Shown here piece after piece: positions 42,212 through 51,428 of a stretch of DNA of 64,000 bases; position 1 is the first letter of the stretch; each line of letters opens with the position of its first letter. The notes under the pieces are model-generated. The model saw only the letters and a program-made list of their open reading frames with translations, was not told where the DNA came from and did not search any database. The position numbers were made by a program, and so were the translations under genes. The DNA is taken from assembly GCA_964612295.1 (NCBI GenBank), contig CAZTDY010000013.1, positions 1 through 64,000 on the forward strand, in the 5' to 3' direction. Origin of the DNA: CAYQJL01 sp964612295 (GTDB taxonomy: Bacteria; Eisenbacteria; RBG-16-71-46; CAIMUX01; WJJG01).

Positions 42212-42883
42212 ATGCAACGCCTAACAATTACACTACTTCTGATGCTCAGCTCGCTCGCCATGCCCGCTTCGGCCCGGCATTGGATGGAGGATGAGCAAAC
42301 CCTGCCCGCCTGGAGCGTCGGTGCAACCGACGTCAACCTGGGCTGTACCGACGGTGTCTGTCTGGGATACGGGGATACCGATTGGGCCGGCGAGGTGCAG
42401 GTTTCCTTCCTGCTGCCGGATCCCCCCTATGGCGGTCCCTGGAAAGTCGAGTACGCAGCCTTCTACATGGCCGGATCCGGAGATCACGTCGTCTACATGC
42501 GCGAAGGCACGCTCGACACTCCGCCCGGTCTGCTATTGGCGGAGGACCGCGGGTTCATCCCGATCAGCGAGAGCTGGCCGCCCAGCGACTGGACCTACGT
42601 GCTCCTGGCCACGGGCTCGAGTTGCCCCGACTATCTGCTCGGAGACGGGGGTGATGTCATCACCCTGGGGGTGACCATCTTCGAGGGTGACGCCATTGGA
42701 TTGGCGGCGCCGGAGGCCGATCTGACCGGATGGGGCTACTATGACGATGCCTGGAGCAACGATTCACAGGGCTGGAATCTGATGCCGGCCATCCGCCTGG
42801 GGCTCTCCGATCTCGGTCTGAGCACCCCCGACGAGACGACCTGGGGACAGGTCAAACGTCTCTTCGCCAACCAGGCTCCCTGA
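42212..42883 (+). CDS. Secreted protein with TWGxxKxLF C-terminal segment
   Basis: The 223-aa exported protein has a signal peptide (residues 1-20, cleavage near ASA-RHW) and a mature beta-rich domain with acidic, glycine-rich stretches. No family is recognised. The C-terminal segment ETTWGQVKRLF resembles that of the small Cys-rich protein at the start of the window (ATWGRIKALY). The ATG at 42212 follows GAGGGAG and begins the signal peptide; the ATG at 42164 lacks both. It stands alone between prmA (divergent) and the M16 pair. Confidence 0.6.
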   Translation: MQRLTITLLLMLSSLAMPASARHWMEDEQTLPAWSVGATDVNLGCTDGVCLGYGDTDWAGEVQVSFLLPDPPYGGPWKVEYAAFYMAGSGDHVVYMREGTLDTPPGLLLAEDRGFIPISESWPPSDWTYVLLATGSSCPDYLLGDGGDVITLGVTIFEGDAIGLAAPEADLTGWGYYDDAWSNDSQGWNLMPAIRLGLSDLGLSTPDETTWGQVKRLFANQAP

Positions 42884-43009
42884 CGATGATGTGATTGAAA
42901 AGCCCTCGGCAGGTGTCCCGCCCTTCTCTCTGGACAAAGGGGTCACTGAACCGGCACCATGGACGGCACTTTTTAACCGGCTCAGAATCGCGAGAAACGA
43001 GGCCCTGCG

Positions 43010-44272
43010 TTGTCCGAAGCCCAGGCGTTCCCGATCGTCGAACATGACTGCCCGAACGGGCTGCGCGCGTTGCTCCTCAAGAGAAACACCGCTCCGGTGA
43101 TCTGCGTGTCCGTCTGGTTTCGCGTCGGGGCCGGCGACGATCCTCCCGGGCAGAGCGGCCTGGCCCACCTCCTGGAACACATGATGTTCAAGGGCTCGGA
43201 GCGCTTTCCCAAGGGCGTATACGACCAGCGTCTGCATGTGCTCGGCGCCCTGAGCAACGCCTCGACCTGGCTCGACCGCACGAATTACTACGTCTTGATC
43301 GGCAGCGACCGATTCGAAGCGGCTCTCGAGCTCGAGGCGGACCGTCTGCGCGGTGCCTGTCTGACCGCCGCCGATCTCGCGGATGAACGGACCGTGGTTT
43401 TGAATGAGCTGGATCAGGGCCGCGACGATCCCGCCACCGCGCTCTACGAGGCACTGATCGAGCACTCCTTCCAGGAACACCCCTACCGGCGTCCCGTCAT
43501 CGGATTGCGCCGGGAGGTCGAGCAGATTCAGATTTCGGACCTCAAACGTTTCTACGATGCCTACTACCAACCGGAGAATGCTTTCCTGGTCGTGGTGGGC
43601 AGCTTCGACACAGACACCATGCGGCACAAACTGGACGAGCATTTTGGGCGGTTGCCGAGCGTGGCCGTGAATCGTCCTTCTCGCCCGATCGAATCCGCGC
43701 CCCGGGAGGAACGCCACTTCGAGCTCCGGCGGGCTGGGGGGCAGGAGATTCACTCGCTGGCCTACCATGGCGCGCCACGGACCCACGCCGATGCCCTGAC
43801 CCTCGATGTACTCGCGCAGGTACTCGGGCATGGCAGGACGAGCCGTCTCTACCGATCCCTGGTCGACAAGAATCTGGCGGTCCATGTGTCGGCCGAGAAT
43901 CTGTCGATGCCGGTCGATCCGTTCCTCTTCATGATCGATATCGAACCGGCCGACGGCGTCGCGCCGGAAGTCATCCTCGAGGTCTACGACCGGGAGGTCG
44001 CGCGGTTGGCAGAGAAGCCGGTCTCGGAACGAGAGCTGCAGAGGGCCCGCAAGCGGGCCCGCGTGGACTTCGCCATGCGTCGCGATCGGGTGAGCGCGCT
44101 GGCATTTCTCATCGGCGAGTTCGAGGTCGCGGCCGGCTGGCAGGCGCTGAATCGTTATCTGGACGAGCTCGACCAGGTGACGCCCGATGACATCATCCGG
44201 TCGGCGCGCACCTACCTGTCTGGGACGCGTCGCATCCGGGGGCGGTTCCTTCCCACGGGAGGAACTCCATGA
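43010..44272 (+). CDS. M16 zinc peptidase, catalytic subunit
   Basis: This 420-aa protein is an M16 (pitrilysin/insulinase) peptidase half. The inverted zinc motif HLLEH is at residues 53-57 within GLAHLLEHMMFKG, and the distal zinc ligand is E133 (VLNELDQG), the usual 76 residues later. No signal peptide is present, so it acts in the cytoplasm or is exported otherwise. It starts at TTG 43010 with GAGG upstream. It overlaps the next gene by 4 bp; the two would form the active heterodimer, as in other paired bacterial M16 peptidases. Confidence 0.92.
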   Translation: MSEAQAFPIVEHDCPNGLRALLLKRNTAPVICVSVWFRVGAGDDPPGQSGLAHLLEHMMFKGSERFPKGVYDQRLHVLGALSNASTWLDRTNYYVLIGSDRFEAALELEADRLRGACLTAADLADERTVVLNELDQGRDDPATALYEALIEHSFQEHPYRRPVIGLRREVEQIQISDLKRFYDAYYQPENAFLVVVGSFDTDTMRHKLDEHFGRLPSVAVNRPSRPIESAPREERHFELRRAGGQEIHSLAYHGAPRTHADALTLDVLAQVLGHGRTSRLYRSLVDKNLAVHVSAENLSMPVDPFLFMIDIEPADGVAPEVILEVYDREVARLAEKPVSERELQRARKRARVDFAMRRDRVSALAFLIGEFEVAAGWQALNRYLDELDQVTPDDIIRSARTYLSGTRRIRGRFLPTGGTP

Positions 44273-45552
44273 CCCGAATCGCCGAACGCGTACGCGCCGC
44301 GCAGCTCCGAAACGGGGCCCGCGTCTATCTCCTGGAGAGCCAGAGCAACCTCACGGTGGATCTGGTCGGTTACTTGGATGGCGGCCTTCTCCTCGAGCGA
44401 CCCGAACGCTCCGGGGTGGCGAACCTCTGTGTCGCCACGCTCGATCGGGGAAGTGAGCGCCGAACCCACGATGAGATTGCAGAGACGCTCGAGTCCTGCG
44501 GGGCGCAGCTCGGCTTCGGGCTCACGCCGGAGATGGTGACGTTTCGTTTTCGCTGCCTGATCGAGGATCTGGAACAGGTCCTGGAGGTTATGGCCGACAG
44601 CCTCCGTTCTCCCACCTTTCCGGAGGCCCAGCTTCAGATCGCGCGCGACGAGGCCCGGGCGGGACTGCGCGAAGCGGCCTTCGACACCTACACCCGGGCC
44701 TACGAACAGGCCGCGGCCCGGGTGGCGGGACCCGCCCACGCCTATGCGCGTGACCCATTGGGGGAGGAGAAGCTGCTATCCGGTCTGACGCGCGCCGAGG
44801 TCGAGTCCTTCCACCGCCGGATGTTGGACAGCTCAAACCTGCACCTGGCCATGGTCGGGCCGTTGGGTTCGCAGGAGGCCTTCGATCTTCTCGAGGCCAC
44901 GTGTGGCACTGCGCGCGTCGGTGGGGACGCGGCGCCCGCCGAGGGTTCGCCCTCGCCGGAATCGCCCGGCTATCCCGCGCCGGCCGCCCATCCCTGGGAG
45001 CACATCGAGGTTGCGGATAAAGACCAGGTTGATCTGATCCTCATGCGTGCGGGCGTGCCGCGCACGGACGAGCGCTTCGAGATCTTCGCCCTCGCGAATT
45101 TCCTGGCGGGGGGGACGTTCGTGAGCCGCCTCAACACGCGGTTGCGCGATCAAGAGGGGCTGACCTATGGAGCGCAGAGCACCATCGTGTCGGGGCTGGA
45201 GCCGGGCCTGTGGTATGCAAGCGCGAGCGTGCACCCCCGAGATGTAGAGCGCGCCATCGAGCTGATCCGAGACGAGTTGCGCAGCTTGGCGGCGGACGGT
45301 CCCCAGGAGGAGGAGCTGCAGGAAGCCCTCCAGCATTTGACCGGGTCCTTTCCGATCCGACTGGAGGCCAATCGCGTCGTGGCGAGCGTTCTGCTGGACG
45401 GCGTCCGCTCCGGCAGGGGACTCGACTATATAGACCACTATCGGGAACGCATCGGTCAGATCGACGCGCGACAGGTGGCCGAGGCCTGCCGGACGCTCTG
45501 GGCCGATGGTCAGTGGGCCATCGTGAGCGCCGGTTCCCGGCTGAATCCCTGA
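44269..45552 (+). CDS. M16 peptidase-like protein, non-catalytic subunit
   Basis: This 427-aa protein is homologous to its upstream neighbour but lacks the zinc motif: the corresponding segment reads SGVANLCVATLDRGSERR with no HxxEH. It retains the C-terminal NTRLRDQEGLTYGAQS stretch whose Arg and Tyr position substrate in M16B partners. It is the expected inactive partner of the catalytic subunit. The ATG overlaps the upstream stop (ATGA), implying coupled translation. Confidence 0.9.
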   Translation: MTRIAERVRAAQLRNGARVYLLESQSNLTVDLVGYLDGGLLLERPERSGVANLCVATLDRGSERRTHDEIAETLESCGAQLGFGLTPEMVTFRFRCLIEDLEQVLEVMADSLRSPTFPEAQLQIARDEARAGLREAAFDTYTRAYEQAAARVAGPAHAYARDPLGEEKLLSGLTRAEVESFHRRMLDSSNLHLAMVGPLGSQEAFDLLEATCGTARVGGDAAPAEGSPSPESPGYPAPAAHPWEHIEVADKDQVDLILMRAGVPRTDERFEIFALANFLAGGTFVSRLNTRLRDQEGLTYGAQSTIVSGLEPGLWYASASVHPRDVERAIELIRDELRSLAADGPQEEELQEALQHLTGSFPIRLEANRVVASVLLDGVRSGRGLDYIDHYRERIGQIDARQVAEACRTLWADGQWAIVSAGSRLNP

Positions 45553-45571
45553 TCCGCTACGCGCCCCAAAG

Positions 45572-45668
45572 TGTCGACAACCCCCCACGCCTCAAAATTG
45601 CGACAATGTCTAATCATCACCCCCTGTAACGGTTGTATTGACATATCGGACATTTCATAGCTTACTTA
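45572..45668 (+). promoter_or_regulatory. Upstream region of the Rrf2/act operon with GACA-type repeats and TTGACA box
   Basis: TTGACA at 45638-45643 is a consensus -35 element; the best -10 at 17-19 bp spacing (TTACTT/TACTTA) is weak. Nearby are the palindromes TGTCGACA (near 45572) and GACAATGTC (45602-45610) and a direct repeat GACAT-ATCG-GACAT (45640-45653). These may be operator sites, possibly for the Rrf2 regulator encoded next. Confidence 0.4.
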
Positions 45669-45700
45669 TCCGTGTTGCGCGAGGGGGGGGGAGGGGAGAA

Positions 45701-46201
45701 ATGTTCAGCAAAACGACCGAAACCGCCATCATGGCGCTGATCCACGTTGTACTGCGACCGGATCAGCGGCCTGTGTCCCCAAGGGTTGTTGCCGCCCATC
45801 TTGGCGTTTCGCCTTCCTACCTGGCGAAAATATTTAACATTCTGCGGCGAGCCGGTATCCTGCGCGCGCATCGGGGCGCCCACGGGGGGGTCACCCTCAA
45901 TCGACAGCCTACCCAGATCAACCTGCTCGACATCGTCAGCGCCTGCCAAGAACTGTCGGTCAACGCGGACCCCCTTCCACCGGCCAAGATGGCGAATTGC
46001 TGCAATTTCCATCAGGCGATCAACGCCGTTGGCCGGAGTATAGAGGCGGTCATGGTCAGCTGGACATTGGCGGATCTGGCGACCGAACCGTGTCCGGCGG
46101 TGGTGCCCGAGGATCGCCAATACTGCCGCGTCTCGGGAATGTGCCCGAAACGAAAGATCGCGGCTGCACAGGAGGGGCATGGGTTTGACGAGCGCTCGTG
46201 A
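45701..46201 (+). CDS. Rrf2-family transcriptional regulator
   Basis: The 166-aa winged-helix regulator has helix-turn-helix SPRVVAAHLGVSPSYLAKIF, wing AHRGAHGGVTL and a dimerisation helix. Rrf2 proteins often sense redox, NO or iron-sulfur status. Cysteines are present (NCC in the middle, EPC, and CRVSGMC at the C-terminus) but do not follow the three-Cys pattern of IscR or NsrR. The gene overlaps the start of actA by 23 bp and heads the respiratory operon, so it probably controls it. The ATG at 45701 has GAGGGGAG just upstream; the longer reading from 45638 includes promoter sequence. Confidence 0.88.
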   Translation: MFSKTTETAIMALIHVVLRPDQRPVSPRVVAAHLGVSPSYLAKIFNILRRAGILRAHRGAHGGVTLNRQPTQINLLDIVSACQELSVNADPLPPAKMANCCNFHQAINAVGRSIEAVMVSWTLADLATEPCPAVVPEDRQYCRVSGMCPKRKIAAAQEGHGFDERS

Positions 46202-46865
46202 AACTACGTCCGGGGCCAATCATCACATCTTCCCGAGGTGGACCAATCGCCTGCGAGAGGCGTCCGCGCTCATGGTCATCGGCGGGCTGGTGTATGCGAT
46301 TGTGCTGCTGACACTCCTGTTCGGGCCACAGAGTTCGGCAATCGGATACGCGCCGGAGCAACCGGTCCCCTATAGCCACGCGCTGCACGCGGGAGATCTC
46401 GGGCTCGACTGCCGTTACTGCCACACCACGGTCACCTCCGAGTCCCATGCCGCCTTGCCGCCGGCGGGAACCTGCATGAACTGTCACCGCATGGTGCGGA
46501 CCGACAGCGAGAAGCTCGCCCTCGTGCGCGAGAGTGCGGCCACCGGAGTGCCGGTACCCTGGGTGCGGGTGCACGATCTGCCCGACTTCGTCTTCTTCAA
46601 TCACAGTGCGCACGTGACCGCGGGCGTCGGCTGCGAAAGCTGTCACGGGCGTGTGGATCGAATGGAAGTTGTCCGCCAGGTCGAGGAGCTGACCATGGGC
46701 TGGTGTCTCGATTGCCATCGGGACCCTGACCTGCATCTCAGGCCGTCCGAGGCGGTCACCGTGATGAACTGGAACGCTCCCGAAGATCCGCTGGTTCTTG
46801 GGCAGCGGCTGCGGCAGGAGCACGATGTGACGCCGTCGACCGACTGCTCGACCTGTCATCGCTAA
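46179..46865 (+). CDS. actA: Alternative Complex III pentaheme cytochrome subunit
   Basis: The 228-aa protein has one N-terminal transmembrane anchor (residues 29-50) and five CXXCH motifs (CRYCH, CMNCH, CESCH, CLDCH, CSTCH), the heme count of ActA. It takes electrons from the iron-sulfur subunit ActB and passes them to the monoheme subunit ActE or a soluble carrier. The ATG at 46179 has GGAGG only 3 bp before it. The TTG at 46185, two codons in, has a 9-bp spacing and may be the true start. Confidence 0.92.
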   Translation: MGLTSARETTSGANHHIFPRWTNRLREASALMVIGGLVYAIVLLTLLFGPQSSAIGYAPEQPVPYSHALHAGDLGLDCRYCHTTVTSESHAALPPAGTCMNCHRMVRTDSEKLALVRESAATGVPVPWVRVHDLPDFVFFNHSAHVTAGVGCESCHGRVDRMEVVRQVEELTMGWCLDCHRDPDLHLRPSEAVTVMNWNAPEDPLVLGQRLRQEHDVTPSTDCSTCHR

Positions 46866-46888
46866 CGCCCGAAACGCGAAAGGGTACG

Positions 46889-49800
46889 ATGTCTGGACTG
46901 AAAGGCAAAGACCACGGCCGGCCCGGTTACTGGCGCAGCCTGGAAGCATTGGCCGGTAGCGAATCGTATCGCCGTCATCTGGATGCCGAGTTTCTCGAAT
47001 CGGTTCCTGAAACGGTCCCAGAGGTGTCGCGCCGCCGGTTTCTACAGGTGATGTCGGCCTCGATCGCATTGGCGACAATCTCAGGCTGTCGGTGGCCCGA
47101 GGAACAGATCGTCCCGTTCGGTGAGCGGCCCTCGGGGTATGTGCCCGGCGGCAAGACTCACTTCGCCTCGGCCTTCGAATTGGACGGCATCGCGAACGGC
47201 CTGTTGGTCACCAGCCAGGACGGACGGCCGGTCAAGGTCGAGGGCAACCCGCAGCACCCGACCAGCGGAGGCGCTGCAGACGTCTTCGCGCAGGCGAGCC
47301 TCCTTGGCCTCTACGATCCGGACCGCAGCCGGACCCCGTTGCGCCGCAGCGATGGGCAGACCCAGCCCGTCGCCTGGAAGGACTTCGGCACCGCCTCCGG
47401 GCAGTGGAAGGCGGCGATCGGGTCGGGACGCAAGTTCGCCGTTCTCTCCCGGACCACAAGCTCGCCCAGTGTGCAGCTACTCCGGGATGAACTTCGGTCG
47501 ACCTACGGCGACCTGGAGTGGGTGACCTATGCGCCGGTGTTCGATGAGGCCGGGGAGATGCGGGCTCATCTGGATCTCGAAGCGGCCCGGATCATCGTGA
47601 CCTTGGACAGCGACCTGCTGGTCGAACACCCGAACGCCGTGTCGAATGCGCGCCAATTCACCGCCGGTCGTCGGCTCGATCGGCCGCACATGAATCGCCT
47701 CTATGCCTTCGAACCGGGCTACAGCGCGACCGGCACCATGGCGGATCATCGTATTCCGATGGCGGCTCGCGACATCCCGGCGCTTCTGGCGTCGCTGGCG
47801 GCCGCCCTGTTCGGCGGACACGGTTTGCAGCCACCCTCGGGCCTGCGTTGGCTCGAGGCTTGGCGGCATCACCCCACGCAGAGCCAGACGATCGACGCGA
47901 TCACCCGAGATCTCCTGGCCAACCAAGGCCATGGCCTGCTCGTCGCCGGCCCGCGTCAACCGCGCGAGGTCCACGAACTCTGCCAGGTGCTCAATCAGGC
48001 CCTGGGCAACACGGGACACACCGTGGTCTACGAGGAGTCGAGTCCAGACCCGAGCACCCGGCCGAATCTCGAAGCTCTGTCAAGGCTGGTCGCACGGATG
48101 AGCTCCGGGGAGATCGAGCATCTCCTGATTCTGGGAGCCAATCCCGTCTATGACGCCCCGGCCGATCTGGATTTCGGGACCGCACTGGAGCAGGTGCCGA
48201 ACAGCGTCCACCTGGGCGGATACGACGATGAAACCGCCCGCGCCTGCAGCTGGCATCTGCCGATGGCCCACGCACTCGAGTCCTGGGACCTGTCCCGGGC
48301 GTTCGATGGAACCCTCACCGCCGTCCAGCCGCTCATCGCCCCGCTCTACGCGGGCAAGACGGCGGCCGAGCTTCTGTCCCTCTACGCGGATCCTGCTCCG
48401 CGCTCCGCCTATCAGATCACCAAGGACACGTTCCACCAGCTCGCCGGCGGCACGGGCCCGGCCCCCGAGAAGGACGCCGGCTTCAATGAACGGTGGCACC
48501 ACTTCTTGCACGAGGGTTTCCTGGCGAACAGCACAACCGTTCCCGCCGAATCGGCCTCCGGCAATGCACCTCGGCGGCTGCCGGGCGAGGCGGAGTCACC
48601 GCTGGGACCGGAGAACCTGGAGCTGGTGCTCGCCCCCGACCGCAAGGTCCACGATGGCCGGTTCGCGAACAACGCCTGGCTTCAGGAACTCCCGGATGCG
48701 CTGTCCAAACTCACCTGGGACAACGCGGCCCTGGTCGCCCCGGCCCTGGCCGAAGAGCTCAGCGTGAGCCACGGCGATGTCGTCACCTTGGGTTTCCACG
48801 GACGGGAGATCACGCTTCCGGTCTACGTCATGCCCGGGCAAGCGCACTACTCGGTGAGCGTGTCCTTCGGCTACGGCCGCACGGCCGCGGGCCGGGTGGG
48901 GGACGGTATCGGTCAGAACGCCTACCGACTGCGGACCACCGAGCGGCCCTGGGGCGGCCCCGGATTGACGCTCACGCCAACCGGTGACACCTATCCGCTG
49001 GCCATCACGCAGGATCACCACGCGATCGATGAGCGTGGCGCCGAGGAGCGCGAGCGCCGCGCGGGGGGACTCGTGAGGCAGGGTACGTTGGCCGAGTATC
49101 GCGAGCATCCCAACTTCGCGGAACATCTGGGGACCCATCATCCGCCGCTGGTCTCGATGTGGTCCGAACGCGAATCACAGGGCCACCGCTGGGGGATGGC
49201 CATCGATCTCAATCGCTGCAACGGCTGTAACGCCTGCATCGTCGCCTGCCAGTCGGAGAACAACATCCCGGTGGTCGGCAAGGAGCAGGTGGCCAACGGG
49301 CGCGAGATGCACTGGCTCCGCCTGGACCGCTACTTCCGAGGCGATCCAGCGGATCCGAGCGTTGCCCAGCAGCCCATGGCCTGTTCGCACTGCGAACTCG
49401 CCCCCTGCGAGCAGGTCTGTCCGGTGGCGGCCACCCTGCACAACGACGAAGGTCTCAACGTCATGGTGTACAACCGCTGCGTCGGGACCCGGTACTGCTC
49501 GAACAACTGTCCGACCAAAGTGCGCCGGTTCAACTTCTTCAACTATCAGAAGGAGCTGACCACCACCGAGAAGATGGCGTTCAACCCCGAGGTGACCGTT
49601 CGCTCCCGGGGAGTGATGGAGAAGTGCACCTTCTGCGTGCAACGGATCGAACTGGCGCGCATCGAAGCGAAGAACGCCGGTCGCGCGGTCCGGGATGGCG
49701 ACGTCGTTCCCGCCTGCGCGCAGACCTGCCCCGCGGGAGCGATCGTCTTCGGCGACTTGAATGATCCTCAGAGCCGCGTGGCTCAGGCTGCGGCCGATCA

Positions 49801-49963
49801 GCGGGCCTATGCCGTGCTGGCGGAACTGAATATCAAACCGCGCACCGTCTATCTGGCGCAGATTCGGAATCCGAATTCTGCGCTGGCGGCGGAGCACGGA
49901 GGACAGAGCGATGCCGGGGCGCATGGCGGCCACGGCGCACAAGACCAGGGCGACCATCACTGA
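46889..49963 (+). CDS. actB: Alternative Complex III molybdopterin-like/iron-sulfur fusion subunit
   Basis: In this 1024-aa protein, residues 45-65 are a Tat-type leader (SRRRFLQVMSASIALATISGC), possibly ending in a lipobox Cys. A long molybdopterin-oxidoreductase-like domain without cofactor motifs follows. Residues about 765-985 carry four cluster motifs: CNGCNACIVAC, CSHCELAPCEQVC, the CVGTRYCSNNC region, and CTFCVQR with CAQTC. This is the B1-B2 fusion of ActB. It mediates electron flow from quinol at ActC to the ActA hemes. The C-terminus is His/Gly-rich. Confidence 0.93.
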   Translation: MSGLKGKDHGRPGYWRSLEALAGSESYRRHLDAEFLESVPETVPEVSRRRFLQVMSASIALATISGCRWPEEQIVPFGERPSGYVPGGKTHFASAFELDGIANGLLVTSQDGRPVKVEGNPQHPTSGGAADVFAQASLLGLYDPDRSRTPLRRSDGQTQPVAWKDFGTASGQWKAAIGSGRKFAVLSRTTSSPSVQLLRDELRSTYGDLEWVTYAPVFDEAGEMRAHLDLEAARIIVTLDSDLLVEHPNAVSNARQFTAGRRLDRPHMNRLYAFEPGYSATGTMADHRIPMAARDIPALLASLAAALFGGHGLQPPSGLRWLEAWRHHPTQSQTIDAITRDLLANQGHGLLVAGPRQPREVHELCQVLNQALGNTGHTVVYEESSPDPSTRPNLEALSRLVARMSSGEIEHLLILGANPVYDAPADLDFGTALEQVPNSVHLGGYDDETARACSWHLPMAHALESWDLSRAFDGTLTAVQPLIAPLYAGKTAAELLSLYADPAPRSAYQITKDTFHQLAGGTGPAPEKDAGFNERWHHFLHEGFLANSTTVPAESASGNAPRRLPGEAESPLGPENLELVLAPDRKVHDGRFANNAWLQELPDALSKLTWDNAALVAPALAEELSVSHGDVVTLGFHGREITLPVYVMPGQAHYSVSVSFGYGRTAAGRVGDGIGQNAYRLRTTERPWGGPGLTLTPTGDTYPLAITQDHHAIDERGAEERERRAGGLVRQGTLAEYREHPNFAEHLGTHHPPLVSMWSERESQGHRWGMAIDLNRCNGCNACIVACQSENNIPVVGKEQVANGREMHWLRLDRYFRGDPADPSVAQQPMACSHCELAPCEQVCPVAATLHNDEGLNVMVYNRCVGTRYCSNNCPTKVRRFNFFNYQKELTTTEKMAFNPEVTVRSRGVMEKCTFCVQRIELARIEAKNAGRAVRDGDVVPACAQTCPAGAIVFGDLNDPQSRVAQAAADQRAYAVLAELNIKPRTVYLAQIRNPNSALAAEHGGQSDAGAHGGHGAQDQGDHH

Positions 49964-49977
49964 GGTACGGAGCCGTA

Positions 49978-51426
49978 ATGAACACCACGGCGATCGAGAC
50001 ATTGGACAATACCGCCAACGATCCGACCAAGCCCACCCCGTTGGTGCTCGGCGGGCACGACCTCAAGTCGGTGACCGACAAGGTGTGCGGTATTGTCGAA
50101 CGCCCGCGTCCGCCGCGGGCCTGGTACCTGGCCTTCGCGGTGTCCACCGCACTGACCGGCGTGCTCTTTGCGATGATCGCCTATCTGGTGATGACGGGAG
50201 TGGGCGTCTGGGGCCTCAACAACCCGGTCGGCTGGGGATGGGCCATCGTCAACTTCGTGTTCTGGGTCGGGATTGGACACGCGGGGACGCTGATCTCCGC
50301 CATCCTCTTCCTGCTCCGTCAGAAGTGGCGGACCTCCATCAATCGATTCGCCGAGGCGATGACGATCTTCGCGGTCGTCTGCGCCGGCATCTTCCCGGCC
50401 ATCCACGTCGGACGAATCTGGCTCGTGCACTGGCTCTTCCCGATCCCCAACTATCAGCAGATGTGGCCCAACTTCCGCAGCCCGCTCTTGTGGGATGTCT
50501 TCGCGGTCGGGACGTACATGCTGGTGTCACTCATGTTCTGGTTCATGGGCATGGTGCCCGATCTGGCCACGCTTCGGGATCGCGCCACGAGCAAGGTGCG
50601 TCGCATGCTCTACGGCTTCTTCGCTCTCGGGTGGCGCGGCTCGCACCGTCACTGGCATCGCTATGAGAAGGCCTACCTGATCCTGGCCGGTCTCGCGACG
50701 CCGCTCGTGCTTTCGGTGCACTCGGTCGTGAGCTTTGACTTCGCGACCAGCCAGCTGCCCGGATGGCATACGACGATCTTCCCGCCCTACTTCGTCGCGG
50801 GGGCGGTCTTCAGCGGTTTCGCGATGGTGGGGACGCTCCTGATTCCATCCAGGCGCTGGTTCGGCCTCAAGGACTTCGTGACGCTCTACCATCTCGAGAA
50901 CATGAACAAGATCATCCTCGTGACCGGGTCGATAGTCGGCTACGCGTACGCGACCGAGTTCTTCATCGCCTGGTACAGCGGCAACCTGACCGAGGCGTTC
51001 GCATTCGTGAATCGGGCCTTCGGACCCTACGCCTGGGCCTACTGGATCATGGTGTCCTGCAACGTGATCGCGCCCCAGCTCTTCTGGTTCAAGAAACTGC
51101 GCACGACCCCGGCCGTGATGATGGTTGTCTACGTCCTGGTCAACATCGGGATGTGGTTCGAACGATTCGTGATCACGGTGACCTCGCTCAGTCGAGACTT
51201 CCTACCCTCGAGTTGGGCGTACTACCAGCCGACGATCGTGGACATCCTGACCTTCGTGGGGAGCTTTGGCCTCTTCTTCACGCTGTTCCTGCTCTTCATC
51301 CGCTATCTGCCGATGGTGGCCATGGCGGAGGTGAAGACGGTGATGCCGGTCGCACACGTTTCCGGTGAAAGCCGGCCGGTGGGCGACTACCACGGCGACA
51401 TCCACATTCCGAAGGAGGACGTGTAG
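49978..51426 (+). CDS. actC: Alternative Complex III NrfD/PsrC-like quinol-oxidising membrane subunit
   Basis: The 482-aa protein has about ten transmembrane helices of the NrfD/PsrC family, with polar loops bearing GWGWAIVNFVFWVGIGHAGT (quinone-site region) and RWFGLKDFVTLYHLENMNK. It oxidises menaquinol at the membrane and transfers electrons to ActB. It lies 14 bp downstream of actB. Its paralogue in the same complex is ActF. Confidence 0.93.
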   Translation: MNTTAIETLDNTANDPTKPTPLVLGGHDLKSVTDKVCGIVERPRPPRAWYLAFAVSTALTGVLFAMIAYLVMTGVGVWGLNNPVGWGWAIVNFVFWVGIGHAGTLISAILFLLRQKWRTSINRFAEAMTIFAVVCAGIFPAIHVGRIWLVHWLFPIPNYQQMWPNFRSPLLWDVFAVGTYMLVSLMFWFMGMVPDLATLRDRATSKVRRMLYGFFALGWRGSHRHWHRYEKAYLILAGLATPLVLSVHSVVSFDFATSQLPGWHTTIFPPYFVAGAVFSGFAMVGTLLIPSRRWFGLKDFVTLYHLENMNKIILVTGSIVGYAYATEFFIAWYSGNLTEAFAFVNRAFGPYAWAYWIMVSCNVIAPQLFWFKKLRTTPAVMMVVYVLVNIGMWFERFVITVTSLSRDFLPSSWAYYQPTIVDILTFVGSFGLFFTLFLLFIRYLPMVAMAEVKTVMPVAHVSGESRPVGDYHGDIHIPKEDV

Positions 51427-51428
51427 TC

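Noticed and set aside
44269..45552. Second M16 gene as a pseudogene because the zinc motif is missing
   Set aside because: Non-catalytic M16 partners are normal in paired systems, and the frame is intact and coupled to the active subunit.
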